Source of the DNA: PNNG01 sp964577055
Lineage (GTDB): Bacteria > Bacteroidota > Bacteroidia > UBA7662
DNA: 64,000 nt
NCBI GenBank assembly: GCA_964577055.1
Contig: CAZNWC010000013.1
Location: 9,639 to 73,638, forward strand
Reading direction: 5' to 3'
The translations under genes were made by a program, and so were the position numbers. Shown here piece after piece: positions 1-8,300 of this stretch; the first letter of the stretch is position 1; each line of letters starts with the position of its first letter. The notes below the pieces were generated by a model. The model was not told the origin of the DNA. It did no database searches and worked only from the letters and a program-made list of their open reading frames with translations.

Positions 1-396
1 GGTTATGAACTCAAACAACAGCTTCTGCCCTTGCTACAACAGTGGGGTTTCGACTGTCGCGATCACGGTGCCCACAGTGCCGAATCGGTTGATTATCCCG
101 ATTTTGCCCATCCGGTGGCTGAAGCGGTAGCCACAGGCCAAGGATTGGGCATTTTGATTTGCGGGAGTGGCAATGGGGTGTGCATGGCCGCCAACAAACA
201 TGCAGGTATCCGTGCGGCCTTGTGTTGGGAAGTGGAATTAGCGCGCTTGGCACGACAACATAACGACGCCAACATCTTGTGTGTACCGGCACGTTTTGTA
301 TCAACAGCAACCGCAGTGGCCATGGTAGAGGCCTTTTTAAGTACAGCCTTTGAAGGTGGTCGCCACCAAAACCGTATCAATAAAATACTATGTTGA
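1..396 (+). CDS. rpiB: Ribose-5-phosphate isomerase B, 5'-truncated by the window edge
   Basis: RpiB interconverts ribose 5-phosphate and ribulose 5-phosphate in the cytosolic non-oxidative pentose phosphate pathway. The reading frame is open from base 1 (GYELKQQLLPLL...), so the true start lies upstream. Only the short N-terminal stretch before the GYELK segment appears to be missing. The visible part has the family signature ILICGSGNGVCMAANK, then GIRAALCWE and RQHNDANILCVPARFVS, which form the sugar-phosphate site in the LacAB/RpiB fold. The remaining 131 residues fit a family of about 145. The stop overlaps the start of the following peptidase gene (ATGTTGA), so the two are probably cotranscribed. 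Identification is strong; only the 5' end is uncertain. Confidence 0.93.
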   Translation, partial: GYELKQQLLPLLQQWGFDCRDHGAHSAESVDYPDFAHPVAEAVATGQGLGILICGSGNGVCMAANKHAGIRAALCWEVELARLARQHNDANILCVPARFVSTATAVAMVEAFLSTAFEGGRHQNRINKILC

Positions 397-1931
397 GAAA
401 TTGGGGATGGCGTTTGTTGCTTTTGGCGCCTTTGTATGCCGGGGCGCAAACCGAAGCAGAATTTTTACCACACAGCTTACATGCCGATAGTTTGCGGTAC
501 GATTTGGGAGTCCTTACTTCTCCCGAAATGGCTGGACGTGGAACGGGGCAACCCGGTTACCAACAAGCAGCAAGTTATGTGTCGGCGCGGCTCGAAGCCT
601 GGGGTTTCGAAGCCTTTGAGGGAAAAAAACTCGCTGAAGACGGCAATCCCTTTGGTTTGTCGGTGCCGTACCTCGCCACCCAATTGCGGGGTGCCAAATT
701 GCAGGTAGGTAAGCGAAAGTTTAAAATGGGCAAGGATTTTTTTGCCACAGGGGGGTTGAAAAATGGCGTGGCCGAAGTAAATGAGTGGGTGGCCGTGGGT
801 TATGGCCAAAATGCTGGCAAAGGTGAATCCATGTTTCGACCCGAAGCCGTCAAAGGAAAATGGGTATTGGCTGCGCCAGGTACTTTCAGTGCTGATGGAG
901 CATTGGAGGCCACTTTTTGGCGCGAACAATACAGGGCATTGGCCAATGCAGGCGCTGCAGGGGTAGTGGTGGTGCATCCGAACTACAAAAAAGAAGCACC
1001 TGCATTGCTTGAACGCTTGTTAGAAGAACGCATCAGCCTGCAACTTACTGATGGGGAAAAAGGCAGCAGCATGGGCAATGTGCCCGTGGTGGTGTTGTCG
1101 CCCAAGGCCTATAAAAAAATGCTGCGCCAATTGCATTTGAAATCGAAGCAAATGGAACGGGATGCCGTTGCTTTTGCCAAAGGCAAAAAGTTGACCAAAA
1201 CATTGACTCTTGAGGTGGATTTGTTGGAACGCGATTTTGAAGCGCCCAATGTAGGAGGCTACATACGCGGTACCGACGCCAACAACGAATGGATCATGAT
1301 TACCGCCCATCTCGACCATTTGGGAGAACACCATGGGAAAGTGTTTCAAGGGGCCGACGACAATGGTTCGGGTTCGGCAGCTTTGTTGTCGGTTGCACGG
1401 CAATTGGCCGAATGGCGCGACTTAGGCGTTCAACCGCGCAGAAACATCGCGCTTTTTTGGTTTTCGGGTGAAGAAAATGGCTTGTTGGGCAGTCGCTATC
1501 TCAGTCAAAACATGCCCATGCCCAGCGATATGGTGGCGGCCAACATCAATGTTGACATGATTGGTCGTTATGACGATAAGCACGATACCAGCAGCCGCTA
1601 TGTTTATTTGATTGGAGCCGACCGCATCAGTCAGGATTTGCACGACGTGGGCGAAGCAGTGAATGCCCGTTGTTGCAATCTTGAACTCGATTATACCTAC
1701 AATGATCCGCAGGACCCTAATCGGTATTATTTCCGGTCGGACCATTACAATTTCGCCAAACTGGGTATTCCCAGCGTATTTTTCTTCAGTGGCGTGCATG
1801 CCGATTACCACAGGGAAACCGACACCATCGAAAAAATCAATTTTGCCCGTATGACCTACATCACCGAATATTTGGTGTATACCGCATGGGAATTGGCCAA
1901 TCGCAGTCAAAGACCAAAGCCGAAAAAATGA
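390..1931 (+). CDS. Secreted M28-family metallopeptidase with PA-type insert
   Basis: This is a 513-residue zinc-dependent aminopeptidase-like enzyme of family M28, probably periplasmic or secreted. It begins with a hydrophobic signal peptide (LLLLAPLYAGAQ). A protease-associated-like region lies around residues 130-250, and the catalytic domain begins near residue 285. The expected co-catalytic zinc ligands are visible: ITAHLDHLG (His), GADDNGSGSAALL (Asp), WFSGEENGLLGS (the Glu-Glu pair), NVDMIGRYD (Asp) and GVHADYHRETDT (His). Its start overlaps the rpiB stop and its stop overlaps the next start as ATGA, so translation is likely coupled across the operon. The peptide substrate cannot be inferred. 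Confidence 0.9.
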   Translation: MLRNWGWRLLLLAPLYAGAQTEAEFLPHSLHADSLRYDLGVLTSPEMAGRGTGQPGYQQAASYVSARLEAWGFEAFEGKKLAEDGNPFGLSVPYLATQLRGAKLQVGKRKFKMGKDFFATGGLKNGVAEVNEWVAVGYGQNAGKGESMFRPEAVKGKWVLAAPGTFSADGALEATFWREQYRALANAGAAGVVVVHPNYKKEAPALLERLLEERISLQLTDGEKGSSMGNVPVVVLSPKAYKKMLRQLHLKSKQMERDAVAFAKGKKLTKTLTLEVDLLERDFEAPNVGGYIRGTDANNEWIMITAHLDHLGEHHGKVFQGADDNGSGSAALLSVARQLAEWRDLGVQPRRNIALFWFSGEENGLLGSRYLSQNMPMPSDMVAANINVDMIGRYDDKHDTSSRYVYLIGADRISQDLHDVGEAVNARCCNLELDYTYNDPQDPNRYYFRSDHYNFAKLGIPSVFFFSGVHADYHRETDTIEKINFARMTYITEYLVYTAWELANRSQRPKPKK

Positions 1932-3307
1932 GTGCCGTTGAACAGTTTATGGCGGTAACGCAAACCAAGGCATTTGACCTGGAGCACCGCCGCAAAATCA
2001 ATTTCAACATGGGCAAATACGAGGCGGCTGTTCAAAATGGCAAGCAGCGGTATGCCGACTTGGAATTGGCACGGGAGCGGGCAAACTTTCTGAAATGGAA
2101 AGCCATTGAAAATATGGAGGCCTGTTTGCTTCAATTCGAAAGTAATTTTGCGGCCAACGGTGGCAAGGTCATCTGGGCGCAGGATGCCGATGAAGCCATC
2201 AAAGAAATTTTAAAGCTCTTCAAACGGGCATCAGGCAGGTCGGTGGTCAAGTCGAAGAGCATGGTTACGGAGGAGATTCACCTCAACGATGCACTTGAAA
2301 AGAATGGCATTGAAGTAGTGGAGACGGATTTGGGTGAATTCATTCAGCAGCTCGATGGTGAACCGCCGTACCACATTGTTACACCTGCCATGCACAAATC
2401 GAAAGAAGATGTGGCAGCGTTGTTCCACAAAAAGCTCAATACAGCTCCCGACCTTGATCCAGAAACCCTGACAGGCATTGCGCGGAAATTGCTGCGCGAA
2501 AAATATGTACAAGCAGAGGTAGGCATTACCGGTGCCAATTTTATTGTTGCCGATACAGGCAGTATTGCCATTACTGAAAATGAGGGAAATGCCCGTTTGA
2601 GTACGGCCTTTCCACGCATGCACATTGTCATTGCTGGCATTGAAAAGGTGATTCCATCGGTAAACGACTTGGATTTGTTTTGGCCTTTGCTGTCGACACA
2701 TGGCACCGGACAGCATCTTACCGTATACAACACCCTGCTCAGCGGTCCGCGTCGTGCCGGCGAAACCGATGGTCCGGAAGAGATGTACGTGATTTTGCTC
2801 GACAATGGCCGTACCAACATCCTCGAGGATACCGAGCAGCGCCAATCATTGTATTGCATTCGTTGCGGTGCCTGCTTAAATGCCTGTCCGGTATACAAAA
2901 ACATAGGAGGCCACAGTTACGGTACAACGTACAGCGGCCCTATAGGATCGGTGATTACGCCACATTTACAGGGCATGCAGCAATTCAAGCACCTGAGCCA
3001 AGCCTCTTCGCTTTGCGGCAATTGTACTGCTGTGTGTCCGGTAAAAATAGACCTGCACGAATTGTTGCTCATCAACCGCAGGCAGTCGGTAGAGGATGGG
3101 TTAGAAGGCAAGGCCGAAGCGCGGTTGTGGAAATATTGGCGGAAGGCCATGTTGAGTCGGCGTTTGACCGATTTGGTAGGCGGAAAAGTCAAAAACGTCG
3201 CCCTCCAATACATGTTCAGCAAGGCTTGGGGCCAAAGGCGTGCCTTGCCCGAAGTAGCACCTAAATCATTCAACCAGTTGTGGCGCGAAAGGCGTCAACA
3301 AGCGTAA
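1928..3307 (+). CDS. LutB-like LUD-domain protein with two [4Fe-4S] ferredoxin motifs
   Basis: This 459-residue protein matches the LutB/YkgF family, the iron-sulfur subunit of the LutABC L-lactate oxidation complex. The N-terminal two thirds is a LUD domain. Two 4Fe-4S clusters follow, with CIRCGACLNACPV and then CGNCTAVCPV, in the usual LutB C-terminal layout. I chose the ATG at 1928 because it overlaps the upstream stop as ATGA and begins MSAVEQF; an in-frame ATG at 1886 would add 14 residues inside the peptidase gene. No lutA or lutC is adjacent; the next gene is a 2-oxoacid dehydrogenase E1. The family is clear, but activity on lactate is not proven here. Confidence 0.87.
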   Translation: MSAVEQFMAVTQTKAFDLEHRRKINFNMGKYEAAVQNGKQRYADLELARERANFLKWKAIENMEACLLQFESNFAANGGKVIWAQDADEAIKEILKLFKRASGRSVVKSKSMVTEEIHLNDALEKNGIEVVETDLGEFIQQLDGEPPYHIVTPAMHKSKEDVAALFHKKLNTAPDLDPETLTGIARKLLREKYVQAEVGITGANFIVADTGSIAITENEGNARLSTAFPRMHIVIAGIEKVIPSVNDLDLFWPLLSTHGTGQHLTVYNTLLSGPRRAGETDGPEEMYVILLDNGRTNILEDTEQRQSLYCIRCGACLNACPVYKNIGGHSYGTTYSGPIGSVITPHLQGMQQFKHLSQASSLCGNCTAVCPVKIDLHELLLINRRQSVEDGLEGKAEARLWKYWRKAMLSRRLTDLVGGKVKNVALQYMFSKAWGQRRALPEVAPKSFNQLWRERRQQA

Positions 3308-3312
3308 ACATC

Positions 3313-5286
3313 ATGCAGTTTAACAGAGAAGGATACAGCAACGAAACCCTGCTTTCGTTGTACGATGCCCTGGTTTTGCCCAGGATGATTGAAGAAAAAA
3401 TGCTCATTCTGCTCCGCCAGGGCAAGGTGAGCAAGTGGTTTTCGGGCATTGGGCAAGAGGCCATTGCTGTAGGGGCTACGCAGGCCTTGCATCCCGACGA
3501 ATACATCATGCCTTTGCACCGCAACTTGGGCGTTTTTACGGGCAGAAACATGCCGTTGAACACCCTTTTTGCACAACTCCAGGGCAAGGAATCGGGATTT
3601 AGTAGGGGGCGTGAGCGGTCGTTTCACTTTGGCAGTCAGCCCCACCACATTGTGGGCATGATTTCGCATTTGGGGCCCCAATTGGCCATCGCCGATGGCA
3701 TTGCATTGGCGCACAAGCTGGGAGGAGAGGGCAAAGTTGCCTTGGCTTTCAGTGGCGATGGTGGCACCAGCGAGGGCGATTTTCACGAGGCGCTCAATGT
3801 GGCGGCGGTTTGGGAATTGCCGGTGATTTTTTTAATCGAGAACAATGGTTATGGTTTGTCGACCCCGTCGAGCGACCAATTCCGATGCAAGCAATTTATC
3901 GACAAAGGCATCGGTTACGGCATGGAAGCCGTGCAGGTGGATGGCAATAACCTGCTAGAAGTGCACCGCACCGTGCGCGAGCTGGCACAGTCGATGCGCG
4001 AAAAACCGCGCCCGGTGCTGCTCGAATGCATCACTTTCCGCATGCGTGGGCACGAAGAAGCATCGGGTGTGAAATATGTGCCTAAAGAATTGCTCGATAC
4101 CTGGGCCGAAAAGGACCCAGTGCTGCATTACGAAAACTGGTTATTGGCCGAAGCGGTACTGACTGCCGAAAGCAAGAACAACATCAGGGCCAAACATCAG
4201 GCGGCTATTGACGCTGCCTTGCAGGAAGTGTTTGCTGAGGCGGAAATAAAGCCCGACCTGCAAACCGAATTGCGCGATGTTTATGCGCCACATGTACAAG
4301 TGGTGACAGAAGCGGCCGGTACCACAACCGAAAAGCGTTTGATCGACGCGATCAGCGATGGTCTGCGCCAAGCGATGGAAAATCATCCACAACTGGTATT
4401 GATGGGGCAAGACATTGCCGAATACGGCGGCGTATTCAAAATTACACAGGGATTTGTTGAGCAATTTGGCAAAGACCGGGTGCGCAACACTCCGTTGTGT
4501 GAATCGGCCATTGTAGGGGCCGCATTGGGCCTGTCTATCAAAGGCTACAAGGCCATGATGGAAATGCAGTTTGCCGATTTTGTAACGGTAGGTTTCAATC
4601 AGATTGTGAACAATTTAGCCAAAATGCACTATCGCTGGGGGCAAAATGCCGATGTGGTAGTGCGCATGCCTACCGGAGCTGGTGTAGGTGCCGGACCTTT
4701 CCATTCACAATCCAATGAAGCATGGTTTTTCCATACGCCGGGCTTAAAAATCGTGTACCCCTCGAATCCATACGACGCCAAGGGCTTGTTGCTCGCGGCT
4801 TTCGAGGATCCCAATCCATATCTGTTTTTCGAGCACAAGGCCTTGTACAGGAGCATCAGCGGCGAAGTGCCCGATGCGTATTACACTGTTGAAGTAGGAA
4901 AGGCTGCTGTGGTAGCAGCAGGAACCGAGGCCACTTTGATTACCTATGGTATGGGGGTGCACTGGGCCCGTGAAGCAGTAAAAGAGATGGGCGCCTCGGT
5001 AGAAATCATCGATTTGCGCACATTGCTGCCCTGGGACCGAGAAACAGTATTGGCCTCGGTGAAAAAAACGGGCAAAGCCTTTGTGCTCCACGAAGACACC
5101 CTTACCGGTGGCATCGGTGCGGAAATTGCAGCCGTGATTGCCGAAGAGGCGTTTCAGTGGCTCGATGCACCGGTGATGCGCCATGGATCTTTGGATACAC
5201 CCGTGCCTTTTGCGGTCCCACTTGAACAGCAGTTTTTAGGTGTTGACCGTTTTAAAAAGCAATTAAATAAGTTGCTTTCATTTTAA
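3313..5286 (+). CDS. Fused alpha-beta E1 component of a 2-oxoacid (branched-chain type) dehydrogenase
   Basis: This 657-residue thiamine-diphosphate enzyme joins both E1 subunits in one chain. Residues 1-320 are the alpha part, with a TPP-binding motif reading FSGDGGTSEGDFHEALN followed by LIENNGYGLST. Residues 335-657 are the beta part, with GQDIAEYGGVFKITQGF, the transketolase-type region with TGAGVGAGPFHSQSNE, and a C-terminal transketolase domain (VLHEDTLTGGIGAEIA). The fused form is common in Bacteroidota and is usually annotated as 2-oxoisovalerate or pyruvate-type E1. The ATG at 3313 lies 5 nt after the LutB stop; an upstream in-frame ATG at 3280 would overlap that gene. E2 and E3 are not nearby, so the substrate is uncertain. 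Confidence 0.9.
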   Translation: MQFNREGYSNETLLSLYDALVLPRMIEEKMLILLRQGKVSKWFSGIGQEAIAVGATQALHPDEYIMPLHRNLGVFTGRNMPLNTLFAQLQGKESGFSRGRERSFHFGSQPHHIVGMISHLGPQLAIADGIALAHKLGGEGKVALAFSGDGGTSEGDFHEALNVAAVWELPVIFLIENNGYGLSTPSSDQFRCKQFIDKGIGYGMEAVQVDGNNLLEVHRTVRELAQSMREKPRPVLLECITFRMRGHEEASGVKYVPKELLDTWAEKDPVLHYENWLLAEAVLTAESKNNIRAKHQAAIDAALQEVFAEAEIKPDLQTELRDVYAPHVQVVTEAAGTTTEKRLIDAISDGLRQAMENHPQLVLMGQDIAEYGGVFKITQGFVEQFGKDRVRNTPLCESAIVGAALGLSIKGYKAMMEMQFADFVTVGFNQIVNNLAKMHYRWGQNADVVVRMPTGAGVGAGPFHSQSNEAWFFHTPGLKIVYPSNPYDAKGLLLAAFEDPNPYLFFEHKALYRSISGEVPDAYYTVEVGKAAVVAAGTEATLITYGMGVHWAREAVKEMGASVEIIDLRTLLPWDRETVLASVKKTGKAFVLHEDTLTGGIGAEIAAVIAEEAFQWLDAPVMRHGSLDTPVPFAVPLEQQFLGVDRFKKQLNKLLSF

Positions 5287-5334
5287 ACTTGGGCAGAAAG
5301 CCATAAATTAGCCAAGTTAACCTAGCGTGTTGCG

Positions 5335-8300
5335 ATGAGAAAACGTTTATTCCTGTTGTTTTTCGGCCTTTTCTGGGGTGCTGTAGTGATAGCTCAACCT
5401 ACCAACCTGCCTCCCGGAGTGTCGATTAAGTTTTTTACTTCTTTTGAAAATCCGAATCCTTTCGATAGCGTAAACAGCGTGGGTACCCCCGGTTGGGTGG
5501 CTGATCCAACATATCGTTTCCCTGCTGGTGCTGGACAGGCATTGCGAGGACGTTACGATCAAAACACGGTAAATACCCTTACTACCTTGCCTTTTTCCAC
5601 TGTTGGTCAATTCAAGGTGTGGCTTGATTTCGCACACATTTGTAAAATTGAATTCCTTGATTCGGCTGTGTTGCAGATTTCAACCGATGGCGGAAACACT
5701 TGGCAGGCGCTTACTGGTCAAAGTTGCAGATACCTAGGACAGTCTGCTGACTTCAGGAACAATGGGCGCTTTTCACACTTTAGTTATCCTGCAGAATGGT
5801 TGCCCAGTAATTTAAATGCCGTTCCTACGCAAGGCTGGTGGAAAAACGAGCGCTTCGACCTTTCTGCAGTAGCCAGTAACCAGGCAGATGTTCGTATTCG
5901 TTTTCGGATGCGCGACAACAATAATAATGGAATGGGTTTACCAGCACCTGGTGGCTATGGCTGGCTGCTCGACAGTGTGATGGTGACCACTGCTTTTTCG
6001 GAAGTGATTCCTCCTTTGATTAACCATACGCCTTTGAGCGGATTGCAATTCAATATTCGCCAAAACATCAGTGCGTTGGTAAGCGATTCGCTGGGTTGCG
6101 ATTCAACAGGTGTAAGCGATGTGTGGGTATTTTATACGGTCAACAGCAGCGCACTTGATTCTGCGCAAATGACCCGCCAGGGTTTGACCAATACTTGGTC
6201 GTTTTTGCTCGATACCAACCGGGTACAAGACGGCGATACGGTGCGCTATTTTTTGCGTGCCCGTGACTCATCTCCTTTGTTGAACACCAAGTATGCACCT
6301 ACCAACGGTGGTCCTGGTGGTGGTGTGTATACTTACTTGGCATCGTTTTTCCCAACCATGACGCACACGCCCATTACCGGACGACAGTTTTCGCCAGGGC
6401 CTTTTGTAATCAACGCGAATGTTTCGGATGCGTCGGGCATCGATTCCGCTATTTTAAATTACCGCATCAACAATGGCGCCTGGTTGCAACGCAAGATGCC
6501 TTTCGTTTCGGGGACTTTGTACCGAGATACTATTTTTACCATCGACGGTGATACGGTAGATTATTATTTAGATGCGGTAGACTCTTCGGCACGTCGTTTC
6601 CGCCGGCAGTTGCCTGATACGGCAGCCTCTTGGCGCTTTATTGCATCGGGCAGTCCCGATGTAGAATGGCCCAGTACTTCGGCCCAATGCGATGTGTATT
6701 TGGGAGCCATCTTCAATCTCGGTCCGTTCAACGTAGGTGTTCGTGCACTTGATGGTTCGGGCATAGATACGGTGTATTTGTACTACCGTGTGAATAGTGG
6801 TGCCCTTGATTCGGTAGGCATGGTGCGCAACAATGCGGCTGGTGCTTTTTGTAATTGGGTTGGTACCATCCCAGCTGCCAGCGATAGTGATACTATATCG
6901 TATTATGTACGTGCCATTGATGCCTCGCAGCGCAATAATTTCACCATCAGTCCCGATACGGTGAATTTGCGTCAGTTTGTGGCCTTGGGTGGCATTCGGT
7001 TCCCGTTCACCGACAATTTTGATGCATCGGACGTATGGAGAGGCTGGGTGGCAACGGGTTCGTTGAGCAGTCCGGTATTAACACCCGGTGGCTGGTTGCG
7101 TGGTGCTCCTGCTAAAAGCACGATCAACAGTGCGCGCTCGGCACCTAACGCTTGGATGCCTGGTCCACTGAACGGCAACTATCCTAACAACGCCTGGTAC
7201 ATCTTAGAGTCGCCCGTTTTTGACTTCAGCACCGCACAAAATGCTACCTTGTCGTTTTGGCAGTGGCGCGACATCAATAATGGTGGTGCCAACCCGTCTC
7301 CCGGCATTCCGGGCACGGGCGATGGTTTTTGGATTGAATATACTACCCAGGTGAATGCCACAGTGCCTACTTGGATCAAGCTGGGCAATGCACAACCAAC
7401 CGATACCAACCAAATCAACTGGTACAACCGTACCAATATTTCGGGTTTGCAAGGTGCTTTGAATGGTGCATGGGATGGGAACAATAGCGGTTGGGAACGT
7501 TCGGTTCGTCGTTTGATTGAGCCTGCTTTCCAGGGAGCCAATGGTGCCGCCAGCGTGCGTTTCCGCTTCGTCTTCCGCTCAAATGCCTCTGTTCAGGCCA
7601 ATGGTGTAGCCATTGATGATTTTTCAATTGTATTGCCATTGCAGCGCGATCTATCAGTAACAACTATTGCCAGCAACGCGAATAACACACCTATTTCAAC
7701 CGCGAACAACAATTACCAAGTTATTGCAGGCGATCCGGTGGTGGTGTATGCTCGATTGCGGAACCTCGGTTTGCAAAACATCGATACGATTATTCCAGTG
7801 GTGGTAGAAGTGGGTACCTATAAAGACACAACCTATCTCAATCCGGGATTGATACAACCCAATGCTTTTTCAGGTTTGGCTTTGCGCTTGGACACCATTC
7901 CTGTAGCACCCGACCGTTGGTTTACCGTAAAGGTGTATTCAATTTGGGCACCTGATGAAGATCGCGCCAATGACACATTGATGGTGGATATGTATGGTGT
8001 GCCCCAAGTGCCGGTGCCATCCAATGATAATTTTGATGGTGTTGACAACTGGTTGCCTATCGCCAGTGGAACTTCTCCCATTTTGTGGGAACGTGGTGTG
8101 CCAACAGGCTCGCAATTGAATGCAGCTGTTTCACCTCCAAATGTTTGGGGTACGGTGTTGAGTGGAGCTACCCCTACGAGTACCACCAGTTACCTCTTGT
8201 CTCCGTTGTTCGACTTCAACAATGCAGTAAATACTACCTTGAAGTTTAGAATGAACCGGAGGTTGGGTACTGCTGGCGCCGTGCGCATCAGTTTTGCTGA

